64,000 nt of DNA from Alphaproteobacteria bacterium (GTDB lineage Bacteria; Pseudomonadota; Alphaproteobacteria; Rhodobacterales; Rhodobacteraceae), in assembly GCA_030428355.1 (NCBI GenBank), contig JAUIBL010000007.1:54961-118960 (forward strand). The letters run 5' to 3'. Numbering within the stretch: the stretch's first letter is position 1; every line of letters starts with the position of its first letter. The notes under the pieces were generated by a model. It saw nothing but the letters and a program-made list of their open reading frames with translations, did no database searches and was not told the origin of the DNA. The translations under genes were made by a program, and so were the position numbers. Of the stretch, positions 29,164 through 38,684 are shown one piece after another.

Positions 29164-29736
29164 ATGGAAGGGTTCACCATTATTGACGGCGTTGTCGCCG
29201 TCGTCATCGTTCTGTCTGCGCTTCTGGCCTATTCCCGCGGCATCGTCCGCGAAGCCATGGCCATCTTGGGCTGGGTCGCCGCCGCCGTGCTGGGCTTCAT
29301 GTTCGGCCCGCAGGTGCGCCCCCTGATGACGGAAATCCCGGTCATCGGCGAATTCATGTCGGGCAGTTGCGAACTCAGCGTGATCGGCGGCTTTGCGGCT
29401 GTCTTCACCGTGGCGCTGGTGATCATGTCGTTCTTCACCCCGCTCTTTTCCACCATCGTGCAACGCTCGGCCCTCGGCGGCGTCGATCAGGCGCTTGGGT
29501 TCCTCTTCGGCGTGGCGCGCGGCATCCTGCTCGTCGCGGTGGCCTTCTTCGTCTACGAAGTGGTCGTGACCAGCCAGGAGATCGCGATGATCGACGACAG
29601 CCGCTCGGCCGTGGTCTTCGGCCGCTTCACCGGCCAGATCGAGGAACAGAACCCCGAACAGGCCCTCGGCTGGATCACCGCGCAATACGAGGCGCTGGTG
29701 GGCGTCTGCGATGCACCCGGCGACAGCGACGCCTGA
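29164..29736 (+). CDS. CvpA family protein
   Basis: IIDGVVAVVIVLSALLAYSRGIVREAMAILGW. Confidence 0.88.
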   Translation: MEGFTIIDGVVAVVIVLSALLAYSRGIVREAMAILGWVAAAVLGFMFGPQVRPLMTEIPVIGEFMSGSCELSVIGGFAAVFTVALVIMSFFTPLFSTIVQRSALGGVDQALGFLFGVARGILLVAVAFFVYEVVVTSQEIAMIDDSRSAVVFGRFTGQIEEQNPEQALGWITAQYEALVGVCDAPGDSDA

Positions 29737-29856
29737 CAAACATCAGTCAACCTGTCGCGGAACCATGATAGTTTCGTGACACTGGCGATCATGGCGCTTA
29801 AGAGGGGGCATCCTCTGCTGCCACGGATTCGGAGTCCCGATTTGTCCGACACCCAG

Positions 29857-31311
29857 ATGCCCCCCGCCCATCCGTTCGACGACGACAAGCTCAAGGAAGA
29901 ATGCGGAATTTTCGGCGTGGTCGGCGTGACCGACGCGGCGAACTTCGTGGCCCTTGGCCTGCACGCCTTGCAGCATCGCGGGCAAGAGGCGGGCGGCATC
30001 GTCAGCTACCATCCCGATCACGGCTTCAACAGCGCGCGCCGCTTCGGCTATGTGCGCGACAATTTCACCAGCCAGAAGCTGATGGAAACCCTGCCCGGCG
30101 ATCTGGCCATCGGCCATGTGCGCTATTCCACGGCTGGCTCCAAGGGCCAGACCCAGATCCGCGACGTGCAGCCCTTCTTCGGCGAGTTCTCGATGGGCGG
30201 TGCCGCGATTGCCCATAACGGCAACATCACCAATGCCGAAGCCCTGCGCCGCGAACTGATCGAACGCGGCTCGATCTTCCAAAGCTCGTCGGACAGCGAA
30301 TGCATCATCCACCTGATGGCCCGCTCGCTTCAGCGCAACATCCCCGAACGCATGGAAGACGCCCTGCGCCGCGTCGAAGGCGCGTTTTCTGTCGTGGCGA
30401 TGACCCGCACCAAGCTCATCGGCGTGCGCGACCCGCTGGGCGTACGCCCACTGGTCCTGGGCCGTGTCGGCGACGGCTGGGCGCTCAGTTCCGAAACCTG
30501 CGCACTCGACATCATCGGTGCGGAATTCGTGCGTGAAATCGAACCCGGCGAGATGGTGGTGATCACCAAGGACGGCATCGAGTCGATCCGCCCCTTCCGC
30601 CCGCAGAAATCCCGCTTCTGCATTTTCGAGCATGTCTACTTCTCGCGCCCCGACAGCATCATCGGCGGTCGCTCGGTCTATGAAACCCGCCGCCAGATCG
30701 GTGTGGAGCTGGCCCGCGAAACCCCGGTCGAGGCCGATCTGGTCTGCCCGGTGCCCGACAGCGGCACCCCCGCCGCCATCGGCTATGCGCATGAAAGCGG
30801 CATTCCCTACGGCATGGGCATCATCCGCAACCAGTATATGGGCCGCACCTTCATCGAGCCGACCGAGCAGATCCGCAACATGGGCGTGCGCCTCAAGCTC
30901 AACGTGAACCGCGCACTCATCAAGGGCAAACGCGTGGTGCTTGTGGATGACAGCGTGGTGCGCGGCACCACCAGCCGCAAGATCAAGGAGATGATCCTCG
31001 ACGCCGGTGCCGCCGAGGTGCATTTCCGCATCGCCTCGCCCCCAACGGCGTGGCCCTGCTTTTACGGCGTGGACACGCCCCAACGCGAAAAGCTGCTGGC
31101 CGCCACCATGTCCGAAGAGGAAATGCGCGACCATCTCGGTGTCGACAGCCTCAAATTCATCTCGCTCGACGGCCTTTACCGCGCCGTGGGCGAAGCCTCG
31201 GGCCGCGATGCCAAATCCCCGCAATATTGCGACGCCTGTTTCTCGGGGGAATACCCGGTGAAACCGTCCGACATGGTCGAAAAAGGTTTCCAGATGAAGG
31301 CCGCCGAATAA
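29857..31311 (+). CDS. purF: Amidophosphoribosyltransferase
   Basis: KEECGIFGVVGVTDAANFVALGLHALQHRGQEAGGI; start uncertain (ORF open to 29776; TTG at 29842). Confidence 0.95.
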   Translation: MPPAHPFDDDKLKEECGIFGVVGVTDAANFVALGLHALQHRGQEAGGIVSYHPDHGFNSARRFGYVRDNFTSQKLMETLPGDLAIGHVRYSTAGSKGQTQIRDVQPFFGEFSMGGAAIAHNGNITNAEALRRELIERGSIFQSSSDSECIIHLMARSLQRNIPERMEDALRRVEGAFSVVAMTRTKLIGVRDPLGVRPLVLGRVGDGWALSSETCALDIIGAEFVREIEPGEMVVITKDGIESIRPFRPQKSRFCIFEHVYFSRPDSIIGGRSVYETRRQIGVELARETPVEADLVCPVPDSGTPAAIGYAHESGIPYGMGIIRNQYMGRTFIEPTEQIRNMGVRLKLNVNRALIKGKRVVLVDDSVVRGTTSRKIKEMILDAGAAEVHFRIASPPTAWPCFYGVDTPQREKLLAATMSEEEMRDHLGVDSLKFISLDGLYRAVGEASGRDAKSPQYCDACFSGEYPVKPSDMVEKGFQMKAAE

Positions 31312-31408
31312 CCCTCGGCGACCTTCCGCGCAGGGTCGGGACACCCCCTGTTCATCACCCGCAAAAGCGCCCATGTGACCGGTCGAGCGTAACAACAGAC
31401 CGTGACAC

Positions 31409-31675
31409 ATGACACAGGACACCACCCCACCCCAGGTCGCCGCAACGGCGACCCAGACCACCAATGACCTTGGCGGCGCAGTGACCCTGCTGGGCACATT
31501 CGGCAGCCAGAACGCCCCGCAGGCGCTGCTGAAACTGCGCGGCGGCACGACAGCCACCGTCTCGCGCGGCGATCGCGTGAACGGCCGGACCGTCGTCGCC
31601 ATCGAAGACGGCCGCGTGGCGCTGGCCCGCAACGGCACCGCGCATTGGCTCGACATGCCCGCGCCGAACGCCTGA
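31409..31675 (+). CDS. Small hypothetical protein (88 aa, PilP-like C-terminus)
   Basis: LLKLRGGTTATVSRGDRVNGRTVVAIEDGRVALARNG. Confidence 0.55.
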   Translation: MTQDTTPPQVAATATQTTNDLGGAVTLLGTFGSQNAPQALLKLRGGTTATVSRGDRVNGRTVVAIEDGRVALARNGTAHWLDMPAPNA

Positions 31676-31688
31676 TCTTCTCTGGTTC

Positions 31689-31742
31689 GAAAATACTTCG
31701 GGGGAGTCGCGCTTGCGCGACGGGGGCAGCGCCCCCGATCCC
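31689..31742 (+). repeat. Palindromic intergenic element (GAAAATACTTCGGGGGAGTCGCGCTTGCGCGACGGGGGCAGCGCCCCCGATC)
   Basis: Two hairpins; related to element at 13097-13137. Confidence 0.5.
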
Positions 31743-31754
31743 CTCTCCACACAC

Positions 31755-31792
31755 AAAAAACCCCCGCCGATCACTCGACGGGGGCTTCTTTT
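31755..31792. terminator. Bidirectional terminator AAAAAACCCCCGCCGATCACTCGACGGGGGCTTCTTTT
   Basis: Stem CCCCCGcCGA/TCGaCGGGGG flanked by A- and T-runs between convergent genes. Confidence 0.85.
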
Positions 31793-31810
31793 ACCGTTTG
31801 GTAAAATCAA

Positions 31811-32401
31811 TCAGGCGCGGCGTGCCGCCAGCGCTTTCCATGCACCGGTCACCACCAGTGCCGCGATCACGGCCTTGACCGCATCACCGATCAGGAAGGG
31901 CGCGATGAAGTAGGCCCAGTAATAGCCGATCTCCTGACCGACCCAGCCCGCCTCGACGCCGCTCACCGACGCAACTGCCATCGGCCACGCGATGCCCGGG
32001 ATGTAGAGAAGCGCTGCCAACACCAGCGTCACCAGCGCGGTCGACACAAACCCCTTCGCGATACCGCGATCCGCCGCCAGACCGGCCAGACCCGCCATCA
32101 GGACAAAGCCCAGAAGGAAGCCCGCGGTCGGACCGGCAAAGGCCAGACCGTTCATGCCGCCCGCGAAAACCGGCAGACCCATCGCGCCGTAGCCCAGATA
32201 GGTCACCAGCGTCGCGGTGCCAAGCCGCGCGCCGAAGCTCAGGCCGACGATCAGGATCGCCAGCGTCTGCAGCGTCATCGGAACCGGAAAGAACGGCACC
32301 GACACCTGTGTCGCCGCCGCGATGAAGGCCGCACCGCCGAGCGCGAGCAGCGCCTGACGGAACAGAGTGGTCTTGCCCAAGGCAGCTTGCGTCAATGTCA
32401 T
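31811..32401 (-). CDS. bioY: Biotin transporter BioY
   Basis: VPFFPVPMTLQTLAILIVGLSFGARLGTATLVTYLGYGAMGLPVFAGG. Confidence 0.93.
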   Translation of the reverse strand: MTLTQAALGKTTLFRQALLALGGAAFIAAATQVSVPFFPVPMTLQTLAILIVGLSFGARLGTATLVTYLGYGAMGLPVFAGGMNGLAFAGPTAGFLLGFVLMAGLAGLAADRGIAKGFVSTALVTLVLAALLYIPGIAWPMAVASVSGVEAGWVGQEIGYYWAYFIAPFLIGDAVKAVIAALVVTGAWKALAARRA

Positions 32402-32513
32402 GGCGAATGTCCCTCATGTCTCTGATATTTGCCCCAGTTAATTCTGCAAATGCAGCATCAAGTCAAGCACTGCCCTCTTGCGGGCGGGGCGGCAAAAAGG
32501 CATGTGACAGGAC

Positions 32514-33170
32514 ATGACGGACACAACTCGCCCCCTCGCGCTGGTCACCGGCGCTTCACGCGGTCTTGGCTTTGCTCTGGCAGAGGCCTTGGCCGACACG
32601 AATCACATCATCGCCGTCGCGCGCACCGTGGGCGGGCTCGAAGAGCTGGATGACCGCATCCAGTCCAAAGGCGGCAGCGCCACGCTGGCACCGATGGACA
32701 TCACCAAGCCCGATGCCATGGCGCAGTTGTGCCGCTCGGTGCATGACCGCTGGGGGCAGATCGCGCTTTGGGTGCATACGGCGATCCACGCGGGACCGCT
32801 TTCGCCGGTGGATCACCTCGACAAGAAGGACTGGACAAAATCGGTGTCGATCAATCTCGACGCGATGTCCCATCTGGTGCCCTATATTGCCCCGCTCCTG
32901 AAACGCGACGGCAGCGCGGTGTTCTTTGACGACCCGCATGGCGGCGAAAAATTCTTCGGCCATTATGGCACCACCAAATCGGCGCAGATCGCGCTGGCGC
33001 GGTCCTGGCAGGCCGAGACGGTCTCGATCGGGCCCAAGGTCAAGATCCTGACGCCCAAGCCGATGGCCACCCATCTGCGGGCCCGGTTCTTCCCCGGCGA
33101 GGACCGCAGCGCACTGGCCCTGCCCGCCGATGAAGCGGCGCGGCTGTTGCCGGAGATCCTTGCTGATTGA
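32514..33170 (+). CDS. SDR family oxidoreductase
   Basis: ALVTGASRGLGFALAEALAD; HYGTTKSAQ. Confidence 0.88.
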   Translation: MTDTTRPLALVTGASRGLGFALAEALADTNHIIAVARTVGGLEELDDRIQSKGGSATLAPMDITKPDAMAQLCRSVHDRWGQIALWVHTAIHAGPLSPVDHLDKKDWTKSVSINLDAMSHLVPYIAPLLKRDGSAVFFDDPHGGEKFFGHYGTTKSAQIALARSWQAETVSIGPKVKILTPKPMATHLRARFFPGEDRSALALPADEAARLLPEILAD

Positions 33171-33179
33171 GCCAAGGGC

Positions 33180-33223
33180 CGGATGCGTTCTCGCATCCGG
33201 GATTTTGCGTCAACGCAAAATCC
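33180..33223. repeat. Two consecutive hairpins: CGGATGCG-TTCT-CGCATCCG and GGATTTTGCG-TCAA-CGCAAAATCC
   Basis: Both perfect, between SDR gene and surE. Confidence 0.85.
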
Positions 33224-33299
33224 GCGCCCGGTCCAAACCGGCGGATGCTTGCCGCAGGGCGGGGCTTGGCCTATTCAGGACAAAAGCAAGGCAGAGCAG

Positions 33300-34085
33300 A
33301 TGCGCATACTCATCACCAATGACGACGGGATCAACGCACCGGGGCTGAAAGTGTTGGCCGAGATCGCCCATGATCTCGCGGGCTCCGATGGCGAGGTCTG
33401 GACAGTGGCCCCCGCCTTTGAGCAATCCGGCGTCGGGCATTGCATCAGCTACACCCATCCGATGATGGTCAGCGAAATGGGCGAGCGCCGCTTTGCCACC
33501 GAAGGCAGCCCGGCGGATTGTGTGCTGGCGGGCCTGCATGACGTGATGGCCGACTGCCCCCCCGATCTGGTTCTCTCCGGCGTCAACCGGGGCAACAACT
33601 CGGCCGAGAACGCGCTCTATTCCGGCACGCTGGGTGGCGCGATGGAAGCCGCACTTCAGGGCATCCCGGCGGTTGCGCTGTCGCAGTATTACGGCCCCGA
33701 CAATGCGCAGGCCGACGACCCGTTCGAGGCCGCGCGGGCCCACGGGACCGAGGTCATCCGGCGGATTCTTGCCCATGATCCGAAAAACCAGACCGGCTAC
33801 CGCCTGTTCTACAACGTGAACTTTCCGCCCGTCCTGGCCGATGCGGTGAAAGGCACCCGGATCACCCCGCAGGGCATCCGCGAAGGCACGCGGTTTTCCG
33901 TCGAGCCGCACAATTCCCCGTCGGGGCGCCGCTTTCTCTGGATCAAGGGCGGCGACCAGCGTGCGCCTACCGCGCCGGGCAGCGATGCGTCGGAAAACCT
34001 TGCCGGGTATATCAGCATCACACCGATGCGCGCCGACCTGACCGCCTCGGACCAGCTCGGCGCCATGCAGGACGCCTTTCGCTGA
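33300..34085 (+). CDS. surE: 5'/3'-nucleotidase SurE
   Basis: [43 protein letters not shown]. Confidence 0.96.
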   Translation: MRILITNDDGINAPGLKVLAEIAHDLAGSDGEVWTVAPAFEQSGVGHCISYTHPMMVSEMGERRFATEGSPADCVLAGLHDVMADCPPDLVLSGVNRGNNSAENALYSGTLGGAMEAALQGIPAVALSQYYGPDNAQADDPFEAARAHGTEVIRRILAHDPKNQTGYRLFYNVNFPPVLADAVKGTRITPQGIREGTRFSVEPHNSPSGRRFLWIKGGDQRAPTAPGSDASENLAGYISITPMRADLTASDQLGAMQDAFR

Positions 34086-34726
34086 TGGAGAATGCGGAAC
34101 TCAAGATGCAGTTCCTTTATGCCCTTCGCTCTCGTGGCGTGACCAATGCCGCCGTGCTCACCGCGATGGAGCAGATCGACCGCGCGCCCTTCATTCGCGG
34201 CTATTTCGCCGAACGCGCCTATGAAGACATGCCCCTGCCCATTGCCTGTGGCCAGACCATCAGCCAGCCCTCGGTCGTGGGTCTGATGACACAGGCGCTG
34301 GAAGTGAGCCCGCGCGACACGGTGCTCGAAGTGGGGACAGGGTCGGGCTACCAGGCCGCGATCCTGAGCCAGCTGGCCCGCCGCGTCTACACCGTCGACC
34401 GCCATCCCCGTCTGGTGCGCGAGGCGCGCGAGGTCTTCGACCAGCTTGGTCTGACCAATGTCACCGCGTTTACTGCCGATGGCAGTTTCGGTCTGCCGGA
34501 TCAGGCCCCCTTCGACCGCATCCTTGTCACCGCCGCCGCAGAAGACCCGCCCGGGCCGCTTTTGGCGCAGCTCAAGGTGGGGGGCATCATGGTGCTGCCC
34601 GTCGGTCAATCGGACGCCGTGCAGCACCTGATCCGGGTGCGCCGCACCCCCGACGGTCTGGATTACGATGAATTGAGGCCCGTCCGCTTTGTCCCGCTGG
34701 TCGAAGGGGTGGCCCGCGACGGATAA
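34085..34726 (+). CDS. pcm: Protein-L-isoaspartate O-methyltransferase
   Basis: [36 protein letters not shown]; start overlaps surE stop. Confidence 0.94.
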   Translation: MENAELKMQFLYALRSRGVTNAAVLTAMEQIDRAPFIRGYFAERAYEDMPLPIACGQTISQPSVVGLMTQALEVSPRDTVLEVGTGSGYQAAILSQLARRVYTVDRHPRLVREAREVFDQLGLTNVTAFTADGSFGLPDQAPFDRILVTAAAEDPPGPLLAQLKVGGIMVLPVGQSDAVQHLIRVRRTPDGLDYDELRPVRFVPLVEGVARDG

Positions 34727-34786
34727 AACGGGCATACTGGGGTACGTGACGACCGGGGCACAACCGGCGCATCTGAGGATATCGAC

Positions 34787-35971
34787 ATGGCTGTATGCAA
34801 AGTTTCCCTTCGGTCCGGTTTTCGAGTTGGCACCAGTCTTTCGGTTCTGGCCCTGCTGGCCGCCTGTTCCGAACCGCTTGATCTTGATATGCGGGGTCTG
34901 ATGAATGGCGGCTTCAACACCGCCGACGCGGCCCGCGCCGCCACCGCCCCCCGCCCCGCACCGGACAATCGCGGGATCATCTCGTATCCGAATTACCAGG
35001 TCGCCGTTGCACAGCGGGGCGACACGCTGGCCACCCTTGCCGCCCGTGTCGGCCTCCCGGCAGAGGAGCTGGCGCGCTACAATGGTGTCCAGACCGGCGA
35101 TCCGCTGCGCGCCGGTGAGGTGATCGCGCTGCCCCGCCGCGTGGCCGAACCTTCGCCTGCAACCGGCGCAGTGACGACCGGTCCGATCCGTCCGGCTTCG
35201 GAGATCGACATCACGACGCTGGCCAGCGACGCCATCGACCGCTCTGCCCCGACACCCGCGGCGGCGCGCCCGGCACCCCAGACCGGCACCGAACCGATCC
35301 GTCACCAGGTCAAGCGCGGTGAAACGGCCTTCACCGTGGCGCGGCTTTACAATGTGTCGGTGCGGTCGCTTGCGGAATGGAACGGGCTCGACAGCGCCTT
35401 CACCCTGCGCGAAGGCCAGTATCTGCTGATTCCGGTGGTCACCGCCGCGCCCGAGGTCGAAGAGGACACACCTCCGCCTCCGGGCCGCGGGTCGCCCACA
35501 CCCGAGCCGCCCTCGGCCTCGCAACCCTTGCCGGACGCGCCTGCCGCCCCGGCAGCCGCACCCGCCGCTGCAGCGACACCACCTGCAAATGTGGGTCGGC
35601 AAACAGCAGCCAGCGCATCGAACGCGGCAATGACCTTCCCGGTGCAGGGCAGCATCATCCGCGAGTATGCCAAGGGCCGCAATGACGGCATCGACATCGG
35701 CGCGGCTGTCGGCACCTCGGTCAAAGCCGCCGCCAGCGGTCAGGTCGCAGCCATCACCCGCAACACCGACGGCATCAACATCCTTGTGATCCGGCATCCG
35801 GACAACCTGCTGACCGTCTACACCCATGTGGACAACATCACCGTGGCCAAAGGGGATGCGGTCAGCCGCGGGCAAGCCATCGCCAAGGTTGCGGATTTCG
35901 AGCCGTCCCGGGTGCATTTCGAGGTGCGCAAGGGCTTCGACAGCGTCGATCCGATGGAATACCTGCGCTGA
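34787..35971 (+). CDS. LysM/M23 peptidase domain lipoprotein (NlpD-like)
   Basis: Lipobox LLAAC, two LysM regions, M23-like IREYAKGRNDGIDIGAAVGTSVKAAASGQV...VHFEVRKG. Confidence 0.88.
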   Translation: MAVCKVSLRSGFRVGTSLSVLALLAACSEPLDLDMRGLMNGGFNTADAARAATAPRPAPDNRGIISYPNYQVAVAQRGDTLATLAARVGLPAEELARYNGVQTGDPLRAGEVIALPRRVAEPSPATGAVTTGPIRPASEIDITTLASDAIDRSAPTPAAARPAPQTGTEPIRHQVKRGETAFTVARLYNVSVRSLAEWNGLDSAFTLREGQYLLIPVVTAAPEVEEDTPPPPGRGSPTPEPPSASQPLPDAPAAPAAAPAAAATPPANVGRQTAASASNAAMTFPVQGSIIREYAKGRNDGIDIGAAVGTSVKAAASGQVAAITRNTDGINILVIRHPDNLLTVYTHVDNITVAKGDAVSRGQAIAKVADFEPSRVHFEVRKGFDSVDPMEYLR

Positions 35972-36016
35972 GCGCCAGCGTATGTCGCGACGCTCCCAGA
36001 CGAGACTTAACGGTTT

Positions 36017-36598
36017 TTAAACGGGTGCCCGATTATTCTGCGAATAATCGGGGCCGAGCGCGGAAAGCGCTTTTCCCAAACGGGGAAGACGGGCTTTTTT
36101 CAGCAGCGCGCGCACATCCCAGATTTCGCCGGACAACCGGTTCGCCTCGGCATGAACATCGGCCACCGCCGCAGCCACCGGACCGGGTGAGCCTTCGAAC
36201 AGACCAAGCAGAAATGCATCTGGATCGGCGCGGGACAGCCCCTCTTCTGCAAGAATATCTCTCGGAAAGTCCTTGGCATTGACCGTCACGATGACATCCG
36301 CATGACCCGCGATGGCTGCAGCCAGAACATGCACGTCATTCTTGTCCGGCAGCCAGAGCCGATCCAACAGGCCTGCCGGCGGCGTCACCTTTGCCTTGGG
36401 CCAGCGCGCTGTCACAAGCGCGATTTCGGCATCGGCCTGAACCTGACCGGCGGGACCAAGCTTGGCCGCAGCGCGCGACCATTCGCCAAGGATGCGATCG
36501 GACCAGATCGGCTCGAACAGGCCCTGCGCCGCCACACCCAGAAGCACCTCGCGCATCACCGTCGGATACAGCACACAGGTGTCGAGGCAGACCTTCAC
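36017..36598 (-). CDS. PIN domain-containing protein
   Basis: MKVCLDTCVLYPTVMREVLLG; PDKNDVHVLAAAIAGHADVIVTVNAKDFP. Confidence 0.85.
   Translation of the reverse strand: MKVCLDTCVLYPTVMREVLLGVAAQGLFEPIWSDRILGEWSRAAAKLGPAGQVQADAEIALVTARWPKAKVTPPAGLLDRLWLPDKNDVHVLAAAIAGHADVIVTVNAKDFPRDILAEEGLSRADPDAFLLGLFEGSPGPVAAAVADVHAEANRLSGEIWDVRALLKKARLPRLGKALSALGPDYSQNNRAPV
36028..36053. repeat. Palindrome CCCGATTATTC-TGC-GAATAATCGGG overlapping 3' end of PIN gene
   Basis: 11-bp perfect arms. Confidence 0.85.
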
Positions 36599-37791
36599 AG
36601 CCGGAAGAACAGCGCTTTGAGGTATCCCGATTCCGCCAGTTGCGGCAGAAGCGGATGATCCGGCCCGGCTTGCCCGGTATGGATAAGTTGCGCGCGACGG
36701 CCAGCCCGGCCGATGCCGCGCAGACAGGCCCCGGTGAAGGCCGACAGATCGACGGCGTGCGAACAGGAACAGAGCACGAGATAGCCATCGTCCGCCACAA
36801 GCGGTGCCGCGAGGCGCGCCACACGTTCATATGCCCGAAGCCCCGCGTCGCGGGCGTTGTTCGACGGCGCAAAGGCGGGTGGGTCGCAGACCACAAGATC
36901 GTACTGCCCCTGCTCTTCGCCCAATGCGGTGAGAACGGCAAAGGCATCGCCCTTGGTGGTGCTCAGGCGGTCCGCCGCCGCCATCCGGTCTGCGCCCTGC
37001 GCGGCAAGCGCCAGGGCCGCCTCGGACCCGTCGACGCAGTGTGCCGACACGGCACCGCCCGCAAGTGCCGCAAGTCCAAACCCGCCGACATGGGAAAACA
37101 CGTCCAGCACCCGCGCGCCCTGCGCCAGCCGCGCGGCAAAGGCATGGTTCGGACGCTGGTCGAAGAACAGCCCTGTCTTCTGCCCGCCCATCAGATCGGC
37201 CATATAGGTGGCCCCGTTCATCCCGACGGGCACCGGCGCTGTCGGCGCATCGCACAACAGCACGGCATCCACATCGTCCAGCCCTTCGAGACTGCGCCCG
37301 CGGCCCCCGGCGTTCTTGAGGATCGTGCTCACGCCTGTCACCTCGGCCAGAGCCGCCGCAAGCTCCGGCAGAAGCACATCCGCCCAGGCCGCGTTGGGCT
37401 GTACAACGGCGATGTCGCCGAACCGGTCGATGATCACACCGGGCAGACCGTCCGCCTCGGCATGGATCAGCCGGTAGAAGGGGGCCTCGAACAGTCGTTC
37501 CCGCAAGGCAAGCGCCTTGCGCAACCGCGCCGCGAACCACGCCTGATCCGGCGCGCTGGCCTCGGGACCATCCAGAACACGGCCGATGATCTTGGAATTC
37601 GGGTTCACCGCCACCAGCGCCATCGGGCTGCGCTCGGCATCCTCGAGCACGGCAATCGTGCCCGGTGCCATCGCACGGGTGCGGCGGTCGGTGACGACCT
37701 CGTTGGCGTAAACCCAAGGATAGCCACGCCGGATGGCTTGCGGTTTCGTTTTGGGCAGAAGGCGCAGAACAGGTAAAGGGGACGGTGTCAT
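36595..37791 (-). CDS. Class I SAM-dependent rRNA (RlmI-like) methyltransferase
   Basis: PUA-like N-terminus (GYPWVYANEVV), VLDVFSHVGGFGLAAL, DLVVCDPPAFA. Confidence 0.88.
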   Translation of the reverse strand: MTPSPLPVLRLLPKTKPQAIRRGYPWVYANEVVTDRRTRAMAPGTIAVLEDAERSPMALVAVNPNSKIIGRVLDGPEASAPDQAWFAARLRKALALRERLFEAPFYRLIHAEADGLPGVIIDRFGDIAVVQPNAAWADVLLPELAAALAEVTGVSTILKNAGGRGRSLEGLDDVDAVLLCDAPTAPVPVGMNGATYMADLMGGQKTGLFFDQRPNHAFAARLAQGARVLDVFSHVGGFGLAALAGGAVSAHCVDGSEAALALAAQGADRMAAADRLSTTKGDAFAVLTALGEEQGQYDLVVCDPPAFAPSNNARDAGLRAYERVARLAAPLVADDGYLVLCSCSHAVDLSAFTGACLRGIGRAGRRAQLIHTGQAGPDHPLLPQLAESGYLKALFFRL

Positions 37792-37841
37792 ACCGCCCCC
37801 TTTACGCCCCTCGCTCCAAAGGGGAAAGCCGTCTTTTCGGC

Positions 37842-38480
37842 TCAGAGATCGTTGATCGCCTGCAAAAGGCCCAGATTGGCGGTCACGTGGCCACCGGGCA
37901 GCGTCAGTTCCTCGACAAAGACCTGCGACAGATGCGCGATGATGCGCGCCTTCTGGGTCTCACCCCGCCCTTCGGCCTCGAGCGCGGCCTGTCCGCCCAG
38001 ACCGTTCAGGTCCGCGTTGACCAGCTTTGACGGGCCAAGCGGCAGACCGGTGTCCAGATCCACAAGACGATAGCGGAAATCGATGTCATGCACCCCGCCC
38101 ACCGTGTAGCGGGCCTTTTCCGACAGCGAATGGAAGCGCGTCACCTGCACATCGAGACGCACCGGGCGCAGGCCATCCACCCGGGGTGCCGCACTGCGCA
38201 GCCCGGCTTCGAACATCGCCTGAACCTGCGCATGGCGATCGCCGCGTGGTTCTCCGCGCCAGACAATATCGCCGCGCGGATAATACAGATTGCGGTCATT
38301 CACCTTGAGCGACCGCGGCACGTTCACGGTAAAGCTTTCGATCCGCACATCCGGCGGCAGGGCGACTCCAAGCATGGTATCATCGGGCATCGCGGATCGC
38401 GTCGCGGTGGGCACGGTGCCACAAGCCGTCAGCGACACCAGAAGAATCGCGGCCAACAGGGGTCTGATCAAATTGCGCAT
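37842..38480 (-). CDS. Hypothetical lipoprotein (DUF6778-like)
   Basis: MRNLIRPLLAAILLVSLTACGTVPTATRS lipobox. Confidence 0.7.
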   Translation of the reverse strand: MRNLIRPLLAAILLVSLTACGTVPTATRSAMPDDTMLGVALPPDVRIESFTVNVPRSLKVNDRNLYYPRGDIVWRGEPRGDRHAQVQAMFEAGLRSAAPRVDGLRPVRLDVQVTRFHSLSEKARYTVGGVHDIDFRYRLVDLDTGLPLGPSKLVNADLNGLGGQAALEAEGRGETQKARIIAHLSQVFVEELTLPGGHVTANLGLLQAINDL

Positions 38481-38624
38481 GGGTCTGCCTCTTTTCTGCG
38501 GGCGTACTCTGTCCTCGATCCTGTAATGACCCGACAAATGGACGTGATCGGGGCAAAATCGGTACAATTTGAAGCAATTGCACCCCACCGCCAAAGCTTG
38601 CGTCCCGGGAGAAGGGCCTTTACT

Positions 38625-38636
38625 GTTAGCGCTAAC
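38625..38636. promoter_or_regulatory. LacI-family-type operator palindrome GTTAGCGCTAAC upstream of edd
   Basis: 12-bp perfect palindrome with AGCGCT core. Confidence 0.65.
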
Positions 38637-38684
38637 TTCACTACATGACCCAAGACCCAACGGCTTGACCCGCATGGAGGCACA

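Noticed and set aside
27934-29739. 601-aa minus-strand ORF
   Set aside because: Antisense to radA/cvpA; no domain signature.
29743-31752. 669-aa minus-strand ORF
   Set aside because: Antisense to purF.
33809-35917. 702-aa minus-strand ORF
   Set aside because: Antisense to surE/pcm/nlpD-like genes.
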